DNA of 64,000 nucleotides from Panulirus ornatus (GCF_036320965.1 NC_092225.1:72882208-72946207), one strand, 5' to 3'. Counted from the stretch's first letter, positions 1-17,168 are shown. Notes: generated by a model from the letters alone, not told the origin. Translations and numbers: made by a program.

Positions 1-199
1 GAGACGTCGGTATGTGAGCAGGGGGTGTCACTCCATCTCCAATCTGTTTATAAACACTTATGAAGTGTCATGTCTCAGTAGTGGGCGGGATTCACGTCAT
101 TATAGACTTGATGCACAACAATGCCCCGGAGAAGTACCTCTCTTATGTATCTAACAAACTAAGCATAATTCAGGATCAGAAATCTCAGCAGTAGTGTGT

Positions 200-2480
200 T
201 ACAGGAAGGTGGGAGGCACGCATGTTAGATAGGTCAGTTTGCATGAGAAAGTCAGACAACAGGAGGCCAGATTGGCCTACAACTGGGTTGTCTGGAAAAA
301 AGAAATTATCAACTTGACAAAAAAAATTATTTCGCTCTGTACTTTTTTGAGCTATCACAGACTCCCCGCTGCTGCACATTAGGCTTCTAGTGTCCCTGCT
401 ACTGCTGTTGTTTATACGTTCATTTCTGGCGTTTTTGTCAAAGTAAACCTAATTCATAGAATATTTGTCTAAACAACTCTTGAAGGTATCTATAGTTTTA
501 GCACTCACAACTTTTGCCAATAACATAATCCAGTGCTCAACATACCTATAGGAAAAGAAGCTTTTACCCACGTTCGTACTACATGTTTTAGCTTTGAGTT
601 TTATTCCATTTGTCCTGGTAACCGTATTTTCCTGTATTTCGAAAAGATGCTCGTGGCTTACTCTATCGAACTTGTTCAGAATTTTTAACACTTTGACTAA
701 GTCGCCGCGAAGTCTGCGATTTTTAAGAAAGTAAAGATCCAGTCATGTTAGCCTCTCTTCGTATGCCAGATTTCTAAAGAATGGGATCAGTTTTGTTGCG
801 CGCTTTGTACTTGCTCTAATTTTTCCGCGTCTTTTTGGGGGCACTAAAACTGGATTATACGGATACTCAAGGTGTGGTCTTACTTGAGAATTGAAAGGTG
901 TCAGAATCGCTTCTGGTGTCTTATAATCTATGTTCCTGGTTATGAAACCCAACATTTGGCTACCTTTTTTACTTGCTGCTTGACACTGTTTAGTGTATTT
1001 CAAATTGTTGCTAATGACATCTCCAAGGTCCTTTTCTTAATCTACTTTAGTTAGAGCGTTTCCGAATAGTTTGTAGTCATAACGGATATTCTTGTCTTCA
1101 AAGCGCATAACTTTACATTTGTCTACATTAAGCATCATTTGTCATCTGTCTGACCACTCTTCTAGTAAGTCAAGATCTCTTTGAATCATTTCACAGTGCC
1201 GCCTGTTTACAGCTCCACCTCCTAGCTTAGTATCATCAGCAGATTTGGAGATCTTAGATATGAGACCAAGTTCTAGGTCATTAATGTATATCATGAAAAG
1301 AATTGGGCCTAGGACTGACCCATGTGGCACACCACTCGTTACGTTTAGCCAGTCTGAGGCTTTGCCGTTAAACAATACACGCTGCTTTCTCTCGGTAAGC
1401 CAGTACCTGACCCATGTACAGAGTTCTTCATCGATTCCGTGTGCAATGAGCTTATGTAAAAAATTTTTGTGAGGTACTTTATCGAAAGCCTTTTGGAAAT
1501 CTAAATATACTACATCAGACGGTAATTTTTTGTCCCAATTTTGATAAATTACACTAAAACATTCCAGGAAATTCGTCAGGCAGGATCTTCTACAGCGGAA
1601 ACAGCGTTGGTTGTCCGATATACTTTTGTGTTCCTCTAGAAAAGTGACAATTTTATCTCGTTTCATTTTTTCCATCATTTTACCTAACACCATCGTAAGG
1701 ATAATTGGGCGGTAGTTGAAGGCACACTTTTTGTCTCCATTTCTATACATAAGAGTAACATTAGCTAATTTATAGTCTGTTGGCGCCTGACCATCCTGTA
1801 GAGATTTGTTGAATAGTTTTGTTATAGGGTATATCAGCTGTCTCCTAACCTCCTTTAAAAATCTTGGAGCTAAGATAACTGGGCCGTTGGATATATCAGG
1901 ATTTTTATTGGTTCAGGTATTCAAGTACTCCAGAGCACTTTATTTCTCTAACCTTCAACTCCTCTTCATCAGATCCTTGAAACATTTTCATTGGTTGCGG
2001 TATTCGATATGTTTCTTCAATTGTGAATACGGAGTTAAAAGGATAATTCAGTATGGTAGCCATTTCCTTATCGTCAGCAGATAGTGTGTCATGTTCGTTT
2101 CGTAATGGTCTAATTCTTTCTTTTATTGTCTTCCTTTGTATTATAATTTGAAGAATTTCTCAGGATTAATCTTAACTTTGAAGGATATTCTTTTTTCTTC
2201 GTCGAGTTTACTCTGTCTTATAACCTTCTTACACTCTCTTTGGATTTTGATTAACTCCTGGTGGTTTTCATCGGTTCTAATTAATTTGAATTTTTTATAT
2301 GTTATCTTCTTTTGGCAGATTAGTCCTTCTATTCTCCTATTCATCCATGATGGTTTTGAAGCATTGTAACTTCTCTTTGAGATTCGTGGCATTTGTTTAT
2401 TTTCTATCTCGAATGATGTGTTTTTAGAATAATTCCACGTTTCCTCTACTGTGTGAACGGCAAGAAGTTTTGTCTATTTT
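200..2480 (-). mobile_element. CR1/L2-like LINE, degenerate, 5'-truncated
   Basis: Read on the minus strand, broken ORFs give successive parts of a CR1-type polymerase: a basic linker with SWMNRRIE (2392-2141), the RT palm (1750-1142) and a C-terminal domain with KQCQAASKKGSQMLGF and LVRPHLEY-like text (1003-743), followed by FKILN/FDRV and VSAKTIDTFKSCLDKY-like text (691-449). RT motif A reads YLDFQKAFDKVPHK. Motif B is SGVPHGSVLGPILF, with His where the family usually has Gln. Motif C is SADDTK rather than FADDTK. Family knowledge places this arrangement in the CR1/L2/jockey group. Several frameshifts separate the ORFs, so the copy is dead. About 250 bp of 3' UTR-like sequence follows, and I could not fix the exact 3' end. 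Confidence 0.85.
1142..1750 (-). pseudogene. Reverse transcriptase palm of the CR1-like LINE
   Basis: This 202-codon open stretch holds the recognisable RT palm: NYRPIILTMVLGKMMEK (the conserved start of the RT domain), YLDFQKAFDKVPH (first catalytic Asp), SGVPHGSVLGPILFMIYIND (template-primer grip) and SADDTK (the two Asp of the active site). In an active element it would copy the LINE RNA at the nicked target. The flanking domains are in other frames. The Phe to Ser change in the FADD box and the Gln to His change in the SGVPQG box are what decay would produce. It is not a host gene. Confidence 0.85.
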
Positions 2481-2522
2481 AGGTATTGCGAATTTCTTAC
2501 CTACTGTTTTCAAAATTTCATA

Positions 2523-2729
2523 AATAACGTGCGAAAGACAAGAGACCAAATGGGAACATCGGTGAGGGAGGCAATGGGGGAATTGATAACAGGCAGTGAT
2601 GAAGTGAGAAGGAGATGGAGGGAGTATTTTGGAGGTCTGTTGAATGTGTTTGATGATAGAGTGGCAGATGTACGGTGTTTTGGCGGGGTTGTGTGCGAAG
2701 TGAGGGAGTCAGGGAGAGTGGTTTGGTTA
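2523..2729 (+). mobile_element. RTE-like LINE fragment, linker region
   Basis: The text matches the stretch between the endonuclease and RT of the full RTE copy at 9.7-12.7 kb (compare 11111-11300): a TRDQMGTSV motif, then RRRWREYF and [11 protein letters not shown]. It is bounded by CR1-like sequence on the left and by a Penelope-like terminal fragment on the right, with no tail, so it is an internal scrap. Confidence 0.85.
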
Positions 2730-2843
2730 TGAGGGCGTCCTAGCTTCGTCTCTTCGATGTATATCAACTGACTTATATATCTCTCTTGTGTCTCCCCTGA
2801 TGATGTGATTATTACACGAAAGTGCACTTTCCAACATATGTAT
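2730..2843 (+). mobile_element. Penelope-like element terminal fragment
   Basis: This is the plus-sense equivalent of 5475-5299 (minus): the GGCGTCCTAGCTTCGTC start, the CTGATGA...CACGAAA hammerhead-like core and the TTTCCAACA end next to TA repeats. About 65 bp present in the 5.3 kb copy are missing between GTGCAC and TTTCCAAC. No coding sequence is present. Confidence 0.8.
2793..2830 (+). ncRNA. Hammerhead-like ribozyme core (PLE), incomplete
   Basis: CTGATGA lies at 2797-2803 and GAAA at 2818-2821. Between them TGTGA and TTACA can pair (one G-U) around a TTA loop. AG/CU with a UGCA loop can form a very short stem III. The downstream strand that closes stem I in the 5.4 kb copy (GGGA) is deleted here, so this copy should not self-cleave on its own. 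Confidence 0.5.
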
Positions 2844-2849
2844 ATGTAT

Positions 2850-5300
<2,451 letters not shown>

Positions 5301-5371
5301 TGGAAAGGATCACAATTTTGCGCGTGATCAAGATATTCCTATGAGTCCACGGGGAAAATGAAACACGAAAA

Positions 5372-5416
5372 GTTCCCAAGTGCACTTTCGTGTAATAATC
5401 ACATCATCAGGGGAGA
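5372..5416 (-). ncRNA. Hammerhead-like ribozyme in PLE 3' region
   Basis: Read on the minus strand: TCCC (5414-5411), CTGATGA (5410-5404), a stem II TGTGA/TTACA with TTA loop, one C, GAAA (5389-5386), a minimal stem III (AG/CU around UGCA), then U and GGGA (5377-5374), which pairs with TCCC to close stem I. Family knowledge: PLEs are known to carry hammerhead motifs with very short stem III in their terminal repeats. The single unpaired C before GAAA is a deviation from the usual core, so activity is uncertain. Confidence 0.6.
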
Positions 5417-5606
5417 CACAAGAGAGAAATATAACAGTCAGTTGATATACATCGAAGAGACGAAGCTAGGACGCCATTTGGTAAACATGTGATTGTCCAA
5501 AACATACAACGAGCGTTCATAAACTTATCATTTTACAAATCTTATCGACAATAAAGTTATCTAATTTGTGTAGACCATCACTAATATTAAGATTATAATT
5601 CTTTGT

Positions 5607-6080
5607 TTACTTGATGATAGAAGATTCAATGACATTTCTCTTGGTAATAGAGTTAGAGTTAATAACTGAGATGGCGCTACTCCAGTCAATACAATGATCA
5701 TAGTTTTTAACATGATTAAACAAGGCATTTGATTCTTGTCCCGTTCTTATACTATATTTATGTTGCGTAAGTCTAACAGAAAGATCCTTACCAGTCTGAC
5801 CAACATAAAATTTATCACAGTTTCCACAAGGCACTTTATAGATGCAACCAAGAGAATTTTCTGGTGAATTCCTGATTAAGATATTCTTTATATTATTATT
5901 GTTGCTAAAGACAACATTTACATTAAAGGATTTAAGCAGTATGGGAAGCAAAGTGAAATTATTATTAAAAGGGAGAACTAAAAGATTCTTGGTGTCGATG
6001 GGAGGTTTGGGCTCAACTCTATAAAATGATTTCTTTGCTAACTTAAGGGATTTATCAATGAAAGATCTAGGGTACTTTAA
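5607..6080 (-). pseudogene. PLE GIY-YIG endonuclease domain
   Basis: On the minus strand the frame reads through FYRVEPKPPIDTKN and then GCIYKVPCGNCDKFYVGQTG, the GIY-YIG signature with a CxxC pair, followed by the conserved Arg in LSVRLTQHKYSIRTG, His residues in FNHVKNYDH and the late catalytic Glu in NVIESSIIK. In PLEs this domain nicks target DNA to prime reverse transcription. All expected active-site residues are present. It is separated from the RT only by the frameshift near 6080. Confidence 0.92.
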
Positions 6081-7311
6081 CTTAGATCATATAGAATATA
6101 TCTTCTCAAACTCATCATCAATGAAATCTGGACTGCAAATACGTAATGCCCTAAGGAACATAGATTGAAATGATGATAATTCAACTCTGTCATGTGAGAT
6201 GAGTAATAATGGATATATGAGCATACATTGGTGGGTTTTCTGTATATGCTAAACTTAAACTTGTTTCTTTGTCTATGGATCATGCAATCTAAAAATGGTA
6301 ACATACCATTATTTTCATTCTCTACAGTAAATTTGATGGAAGGTACTAAATTGTTAAGTAAGGGGAGAAATATTTGTAAATTTTCATTTGTTGGCCAAAC
6401 ACAAAGAACTTCATCTACATACCTAAACTAATTTGCATTAGGTAAGATATCCTTTAGTAATTTTGTTTCAAAAAATTCCATATAAAGATTACTTAGTACA
6501 GTTGAAAGAGGGTTACCCACTGCCATACCAAATTTTTGAGGACAATAATCTCCATTAAATTGAAATTCACAGTCTTTTATACACAATTCTATCAGTTCAA
6601 TGAAATTAGACTTTGAAACAGGTAAATGAATATCATCCAAGACATCAAATAAATATTCTAAAAGGTCATCAACTGGAACTTTAGTGAAAAGTGAGGAAAC
6701 ATCAAAGCTAACTAGTTTGAAATGATAATCAACATTGATATTGTTTAGCTTGTTGACTAAATCTACATTGTTCATGATATTAGAATTTGATACCTTACCC
6801 ACTAAAGGGCTTAATAAAGAAACTAACCATTTTCACAATTTATATGCGATGGAACCTACTGAACTCACTATAGGTCTTGCTGGAAAATTCTGTTTATGTG
6901 TTTTGATAAGTCCATATATATATGGCAATGAAGGGGACAAAGATGACAAACTTTTGATAAGAGAAATGTTACCTTTCAACGACAACTTCATTTCTTTATT
7001 GAAGTGAGAATTAACTGATTCTAAGGGATTTTTACTAAGTTTAGTATATGTTGTGTTATCATTTAGAAGATCATTCATTTTAGATAAATAGTTACTTTTG
7101 TCAAAAATCACAACAGTGTTAGCCTTATCTGCTTTAGTAATATGTATATCCTTGTCTTTTTTTAAGGTGTTAATAACTCTTATGAATCTTTTAGGACAAT
7201 TAGCTTCCACTGGTTTTGACAAACTGGCATACACTAAACCCTTACAAATATTAATATCATCATTACTTAAATTACTATATTTTTCTAAATTACAAAAAGA
7301 CTTTATGACAT

Positions 7312-7312
<1 letters not shown>
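6077..7312 (-). pseudogene. PLE reverse transcriptase domain, two nonsense codons
   Basis: Motifs in order: [53 protein letters not shown] (first catalytic Asp), KFGMAVGNPLSTVLSNLYME and FRYVDEVLCVWP. This is the PLE order, typified by YGLPKTHK and YVDD boxes. The YVDD box reads YVDE, a loss of the second Asp. TGA replaces the codon after IAYKL (6835-6833), and TAG stands just before FRYVDE where Trp is usual. These are single-base lesions in an otherwise continuous frame. The N-terminus is missing. Confidence 0.92.
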
Positions 7313-7917
<605 letters not shown>

Positions 7918-7984
<67 letters not shown>

Positions 7985-8021
7985 ATGTGTGTGTGATGTG
8001 TGTGTGTGATGTGTGTGTGTG

Positions 8022-8053
<32 letters not shown>
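7918..8053. repeat. (TA)n followed by (TG)n with GATGTG interruptions
   Basis: About 45 bp of TA grade into about 90 bp of TG with three or four GATG interruptions. It lies between an RTE tail and a PLE terminal fragment. Confidence 0.95.
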
Positions 8054-8055
<2 letters not shown>

Positions 8056-8177
8056 TGGAAAGTATCACAATTTTTCGCGTGATCAAGATATTCCTATGAG
8101 TCCACGGAGAAAATGAAATACGATAAGTTTCCAAGTGCTCTTTCGTGTGATAATCACATCATCAGGGGAGATACAAT
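8053..8177 (-). mobile_element. Penelope-like element terminal fragment
   Basis: Same sequence as the 3' region of the 5.3 kb PLE, diverged by roughly one base in ten. The outer end (TTTCCATC next to TG/TA repeats) matches the PLE terminus. The inner end stops abruptly at 8177, where RTE sequence starts. Confidence 0.85.
8127..8170 (-). ncRNA. Hammerhead-like ribozyme in PLE fragment
   Basis: CTGATGA is at 8165-8159 and GAAA at 8144-8141 on the minus strand. Stem II is TGTGA/TCACA, fully Watson-Crick, where the 5.4 kb copy has a G-U pair. That supports the helix. Stem III is AG/CU with an AGCA loop. The stem I partner has changed from GGGA to GGAA, which weakens closure. Confidence 0.5.
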
Positions 8178-9598
8178 ATACACGAGTAGGAAGAGAGGAA
8201 AATGATTGGTTCTTAGTGAATGTCGGTTTGCAGTAGTGGTGCGTGATGTCTCCATGGTTGTTTCATTTGTTTATGGATGGGGTTGTTAGGGAGGTGAATG
8301 CAAGAGTTTTGGAAAGAGGGGCAAGTATGTAGTCTGTTGTGGATGAGAGAGCTTGGGAAGTGAGTCAGTTGTTGTTCGCTGATGATACAGTGCTGGTGGC
8401 TGATTCGTGTGAGAAACTGCAGAAGCTGGTGACTGAGTTTGGTAAAGTGTGTGAGAGGAGAAAGTTAAGAGTAAATATGAATAAGAGCAAGGTTAATAGG
8501 TACAGTAGGGTTGAGGGTCAAGTTAATTGGGAGGTAAGTTTGAATGGAGAAAAACTGGAGGAACTGAAGTGTTTTAGATATGTGGGAATGGATTTGACAG
8601 CGGATGGAACCATGGAAGAGGAAGTGAATCATAGGGTGGGGGAGGGAGCGAAAATTTTGGGTGCCTTGAAAAATGTGTGGAAGTCAAGAACATTATCTCG
8701 GAAAGCAAAAATGGGTATGTTTGAAGGAATAGTTTTTCCAACAATGTTGTATGGTTGCGAGGCGTGGGCTATGGATAGATTTGTGCGCAGGAAGGTGGAT
8801 GTGCTGGAAATGAGATGTTTGAGGACAATATGTGGTGTGAGGTGGTTTGATCGAGTAAGTAATAAGAGGGTAAGAGAGATGTGTGGTAATAAAAAGAGTG
8901 TGGTTGAGAGAACAGAAGAGGGCGCTTTGAAATGGTTTGGTCACATGGAGAGAATGAGTGAGGAAAGATTGACAAAGAGGATATAAATATCAGAGGTGGA
9001 GGGAAGGAGGAGAAGTGGGAGACCAAATTGGAGGTGGAAAGATGGAGTGAAAAAGATTTTGAGTGATCGGGGCCAGAAAATGCAGGAGGTTGAAATGCGT
9101 GCAAGGAATAGAGTGAACTGGAACGATGTGGTATACCGGGGTTGACGTGCTGTCAATGGATTGAACCAGGGCATGTGAAACGTCTGGGGTAAACCATGGA
9201 AAGTTCTGTGGAGCCTGGATGTGAAAAGGGAGGTGTGGTTTCGGTACATTATTACATGACAGCTAGAGACTGATTGTGAACGAATGGGGCCTTTGTTGTG
9301 TTTTCCAAGCGCTGCCTCGCACACATAAGGGGGAGGGGGTCGTTATTTCGTGTGTGGCGAGGTGGCGATGGAATGAATAAAGGCAGACAGTATGAATTAT
9401 GTACATGTGTATATATGTATATGTCTGTGTGTGTATATATATGTATACGTTGAGATGTATAGGTATGTATATTTGCGTGTGTGGACGTGTATGTATATAC
9501 ATGTGTATGTGGGTGAGTTGGGCCATTCTTTCGTCCGTTTCCTTGCGCTACAACGCTAACGCGGGAGACAGCGACAAAGCAAAATAAAAATGGCGAAT
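8178..9598 (+). mobile_element. RTE-like LINE, 5'-truncated, long 3' UTR form
   Basis: Starts in the RT palm just before motif B and runs through RT, C-terminal domain, long 3' UTR (about 8990-9560) and a tail ending in AAAATAAAAATGG and A-rich sequence before (TA)n. Stop codons interrupt the beginning (near 8327), so the longest open part is 8339-8986. Confidence 0.9.
8339..8986 (+). pseudogene. RTE-like RT C-terminal part
   Basis: 215 open codons with LLFADDTVLVAD (motif C), [57 protein letters not shown] and CGVRWFDRV. The frame ends at ERLTKRI with a TAA where most copies read YVSEVEG, so the final 40 residues are lost. Motifs A and B are upstream and broken. Confidence 0.88.
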
Positions 9599-9610
9599 AG
9601 TATGAAAAGA

Positions 9611-9720
<110 letters not shown>

Positions 9721-9914
9721 TATCCCTGGGGATAGGGCAGAAAGAATACTTCCCACGCATTCCTCACGTGTCGTAGAAGGCGACTAAAGGGGACGGGAGC
9801 GGATTGCCAGAAACCCTCCCCTCCTTGTATTTTAACTTTCTAAAAGGGGAAACAGAAGAAGGAGTCACGCGAGGAGTGCTCATCCTCCTCGAAGGCTCAG
9901 ATTGGGGTGTCTAA

Positions 9915-10620
9915 ATGTGTGTGGATGTAACCAAGATGAGAAAAAAAGGAGAGATAGATAGTAGGTTTGAGGAAAGGAACCTGGATGTTTTGGCTCTGAG
10001 TAAAACGAAGCTAAAGGGTAAAGGGGAAGAGTGGTTTGGGAATGTCTTGGGAGAAAAGTCAGGGGTTAGTGAGAGGACAAGAGCAAGGGAAGGAGTAGCA
10101 CTGCTCCTGAGTCAGGAGTTGTGGGAGTATGTGATAGAGTGTAAGAAAGTAAATACTAGATTGATATGGGTAAAACTGAAAGTTGATGGAGAGAGATGGG
10201 TGATTATTGGTGCATATGCACCTGGGCATGAGAAGAAAGATCATGAGAGAGAAGTGTTTTGGGAGCAGCTGAATGAGTGTGTTAGTGGTTTTGATGCACG
10301 AGACCGGGTTATAGTGATGGGTGATTTCAATGCAAAGGTGAGTAATGTGGCATTTGAGGGAATAATTGGTATACATGGGGTGTTCAGTGTTGTAAACGGA
10401 AATGGTGAAGAGCTTGTAGATTTATGTGCTGAAAAAGGACTGGTGATTGGGAATACCTGGTTTAAAAAGCGATATATACATAAGATTACGTATGTAAGTA
10501 GGAGAGATGGCGTTATTGAATTACGCGTTAATTGACAGCCGCACGAAAGAGAGACTTTTGGATGTTAATGTGCTGAGAGGTGCAACTGGAGGGATGTCTG
10601 ATCATTATCTTGTGGAGGCT
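9915..10620 (+). pseudogene. RTE-like APE endonuclease domain
   Basis: The domain reads [18 protein letters not shown] (the usual catalytic Glu of SETKLKG is Lys here), WVIIGAYAPGHEKKD, VIVMGDFNAKVSN (Asp/Asn pair), IGNTWFKK, and in the shifted frame GMSDHYLVEAKV (SDH motif). In the family it nicks target DNA. The Glu to Lys change would abolish metal binding, and a deletion of about 8 bp after SRRDG near 10508 changes frame, so this copy is inactive. The other two endonuclease copies (13590-14231 and 43370-43960, minus) keep SETKLKG. Confidence 0.9.
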
Positions 10621-10812
10621 AAGGTGAAGATTTGTATGGGTTTCCAGAAAAGAAGAGTGAATGTTGGGGTGAAGAGGGCGGTGAGAGTAAGTGAGCTTGG
10701 GAAGGAGACTTGTGTGAGGAAGTACCAGGAGAGACTGAGTACAGAATGGAAAAAGGTGAGAACAATGGAAGTATGGGGAGTGGGGGAAGAATAGGATGTA
10801 TTTAGGGAATCA

Positions 10813-12624
10813 GTGATGGATTGCGCAAAAGATGCTTGTGGCATGAGAAGAGTGGGAGGTGGGTTGATTAGAAAGGGTAGTGAGTGGTGGGATGAAGAAG
10901 TAAGATTATTAGTGAAAGATAAGAGAGAGGCATTTGGACGATTTTTGCAGGGAAAAAATGCAATTGAGTGGGAGATGTATAAAAGAAAGAGACAGGAGGT
11001 CAAGAGAAAGGTGCAAGAGGTGAAAAAGAGGGCAAATGAGAGTTGGGGTGAGAGAGTATCATTAAATTTTAGGGAGAATAAAAAGATGTTCTGGAAGGAG
11101 GTAAATAAAGTGCGTAAGACAAGGGAGCAAATGGGAACTTCAGTGAAGGGCGCAAATGGGGAGGTGATAACAAGTAGTGGTGATGTGAGAAGGAGATGGA
11201 GGGAGTATTTTGAAGGTTTGTTGAATGTGTTTGATGATAGAGTGGCAGATATAGGGTGTTTTGGTCGAGGTGGTGTGCAAAGTGAGAGGGTTAGGGAAAA
11301 TGATTTGGTAAACAGAGAAGAGGTAGTAAAAGCTTTGCGGAAGATGAAAGCCGGCAAGGCACTAGATTTGGATGGTATTGTAGTGGAATTTATTAAAAAA
11401 GGGGGTGACTGTATTATTGACTGGTTGGTAAGGTTATTTAATGTATTTATGACTCATGGTGAGGTGCCTGAGGATTGGCGGAATGCGTGCATAGTGCCAT
11501 TGTACAAAAGCAAAGGGGATAAGAGTGAGTGCTCAAATTACAGAGGTATAAGTTTGTTGAGTATTCCTGGTAAATTATATGGGAGGGTATTGATTGAGAG
11601 GGTGAAGGCATGTACAGAGCACCAGATTGGGGAAGAACAGTGTGGTTTCAGAATTGGTAGAGGATGTGTGGATCAAGTGTTTGCTTTGAAGAATGTATCT
11701 GAAAAATACTTAGAAAAGCAAATGGATTTGTATGTAGCATTTATGGATCTGGAGAAGGCATATGATAGAGTTGATACAGATGCTCTGTGGAAGGTATTAA
11801 GAATATATGGTGTGGGAGGCAAGTTGTTAGAAGCAGTGAAAAGTTTTTATCGAGGATATAAGGCATGTGTACGTGTAGGAAGAGAGGAAAGTGATTGGTT
11901 CTCAGTGAATGTAGGTTTACGGCAGGGGTGTGTGATGTTTCTATGGTTGTTTAATTTGTTTATGGATAGGGTTGTTAGGGAGGTGAATGCAAGAGTTTTG
12001 GAAAGAGGGGCAAGTATGAAGTCTGTTGTGGATGAGAGAGCTTGGGAAGTGAGTCAGTTGTTGTTCGCTGATGATACATCGCTGGTGGCTGATTCATGTG
12101 AGAAACTGCAGAGGCTGGTGACTGAGTTTGGTAAAGTGTGGGAAAGAAGAAAGTTAAGAGTAAATGTGAATAAGAGCAAAGTTATTAGGTACAGTAGGGT
12201 TGAGGGTCAAGTCAATTGGGAGGTAAGTTTGAATGGAGCAAAACTGGAGGAAATAAAGTGTTTTAGATATCTGAGAGTGGATCTGGCAGCGGATGGAATC
12301 ATGGAAGCGGAGGTGAATCATAGGGTGGGGGAGGGGGCGAAAATTCTGGGAGCCTTGAAGAATGTGTGGAAGTCGAGAACATTATCTCCGAAAGAAAAAA
12401 TGGCTATGTTTGAAGGAATAGTGGTTCCAACAATGTTGTATGGTTGCGAGGCGTGGACTATGGATAGAGTTGTGCGCAGGAGGATGGATGGGCTGGAAAT
12501 GAAATGTTTGAGGACAATGTGTGGTGTGAGGTGGTTTGATCGAGTAAGTAACGTAAGGGTAAGAGAAATGTGTGGAAATAAAAAGAGCGTGGTTGAGAGA
12601 GCAGAAGAGGGTGTTTTGAAATAG
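10813..12624 (+). pseudogene. RTE-like linker and reverse transcriptase
   Basis: 603 open codons, the longest RT frame in the window. The linker has [23 protein letters not shown] starts with [20 protein letters not shown] and YRGISLLSIPGKLYGRVL, then [39 protein letters not shown] (motif A), [20 protein letters not shown] (motif B, with Phe-Leu where others have Ser-Pro), and LLFADDTSLVAD (motif C). The C-terminal domain has LYGCEAWTMDRVV. The frame ends at a TAG in place of the Trp of VLKWFGH. It continues in frame from 10507-10794 across one amber codon. Confidence 0.92.
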
Positions 12625-12669
12625 TTTGGGCACATGGAGAGAATGAGTGAGGAAAGATTGACCAAGAGG

Positions 12670-15875
<3,206 letters not shown>

Positions 15876-17128
15876 ATACTTTGTCGCTGTCTCCCGCGTT
15901 TGCGAGGTAGCGCAAGGAAACAGACGAAAGAAATGGCCCAACCCCCCCCCATACACATGTACATACACACGTCCACACACGCAAATATACATACCTACAC
16001 AGCTTTCCATGGTTTACCCCAGACGCTTCACATGCCTTGCTTCAATCCACTGACAGCACGTCAACCCCTGTATACCACATGACACCAATTCACTCTATTT
16101 CTTGCCCTCCTTTCACCCTCCTGCATGTTCAGGCCCCGATCACACAAAATCTTTTTCACTCCATCTTTCCACCTCCAATTTGGTCTCCCTCTTCTCCTCG
16201 TTCCCTCCACCTCCGACACATATATCCTCTTGGTCAATCTCTCCTCACTCATTCTCTCCATGTGCCCAAACCATTTCAAAACACCCTCTTCTGCTCTCTC
16301 AACCACGCTCTTTTTATTTCCACACATCTCTCTTACCCTTACGTTACTTACTCGATCAAACCACCTCACACCACACATTGTCCTCAAACATCTCATTTCC
16401 AGCACATCCATCCTCCTGCGCACATCTCTATCCATAGCCCACGCCTCGCAACCATACAACATTGTTGGAACCACTATTCCCTCAAACATACCCATTTTTG
16501 CTTTCCGAGATAATGTTCTCGACTTCCACACATTTTTCAAGGCTCCCAAAATTTTCGCCCCCTCCCCCACCCTATGATCCACTTCCGCTTCCATGGTTCC
16601 ATCCGCTGACAGATCCACTCCCAGATATCTAAAACACTTCACTTCCTCCAGTTTTTCTCCATTCAAACTCACCTCCCAATTGACTTGACCCTCAACCCTA
16701 CTGTACCTAATAACCTTGCTCTTATTCACATTTACTCTCAACTTTCTTCTTCCACACACTTTACCAAACTCAGTCACCAGCTTCTGCAGTTTCTCACATG
16801 AATCAGCCACCAGCGCTGTATCATCAGCGAACAACAACTGACTCACTTCCCAAGCTCTCTCATCCCCAACAGACTTCATACTTGCCCCTCTTTCCAGGAC
16901 TCTTGCATTTACCTCCCTTACAACCCCATCCATAAACAAATTAAACAACCATGGAGACATCACACACCCCTGCCGCAAACCTACATTCACTGAGAACCAA
17001 TCACTTTCCTCTCTTCCTACACGTACACATGCCTTACATCCTCGATAAAAACTTTTCACTGCTTCTAACAACTTGCCTCCCACACCATATATTCTTAATA
17101 CCTTCCACAGAGCATCTCTATCAACTCT

Positions 17129-17134
<6 letters not shown>
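15876..17134 (-). mobile_element. RTE-like LINE, 5'-truncated, short 3' UTR form
   Basis: The tail hairpin is at 15890-15910 and the short UTR runs to about 16060. RT coding runs up to motif A ([11 protein letters not shown]) at 17132, where (TA)n starts at a catATGATAg site of the consensus. It is nearly identical to the copies at 20.3 and 52.7 kb. Confidence 0.93.
16061..17134 (-). pseudogene. RTE-like reverse transcriptase, open but 5'-truncated
   Basis: The frame is unbroken from [17 protein letters not shown] through [20 protein letters not shown] (motif B), [12 protein letters not shown] (motif C), [20 protein letters not shown] and [15 protein letters not shown] to VVYRG. The first catalytic Asp of motif A is missing because the copy starts just after it, so the protein could not polymerise. 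The upstream continuation through the (TA)n into the neighbouring short element is a chance extension. Confidence 0.9.

Positions 17135-17168
<34 letters not shown>

Larger units (their letters stand above)
9721..12669 (+). mobile_element. RTE-like LINE, nearly full length, 3'-truncated
   Basis: The most complete copy in the window. It has a 5' leader (9721-9914) that starts with the palindrome TATCCCTGGGGATA, an APE endonuclease (9915-10620), a linker, and RT with its C-terminal domain (to 12668). It stops after LTKR, where an opposite-strand copy begins at 12670, so there is no 3' UTR. Coding damage: a short deletion near 10508 shifting the frame, TAG for Trp at 10792-10794 and TAG for Trp at 12622-12624. 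RTE assignment rests on the APE plus RT order and on the RQGC, FADD and LYGCEAW boxes. I am less sure of the exact clade. Confidence 0.9.
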
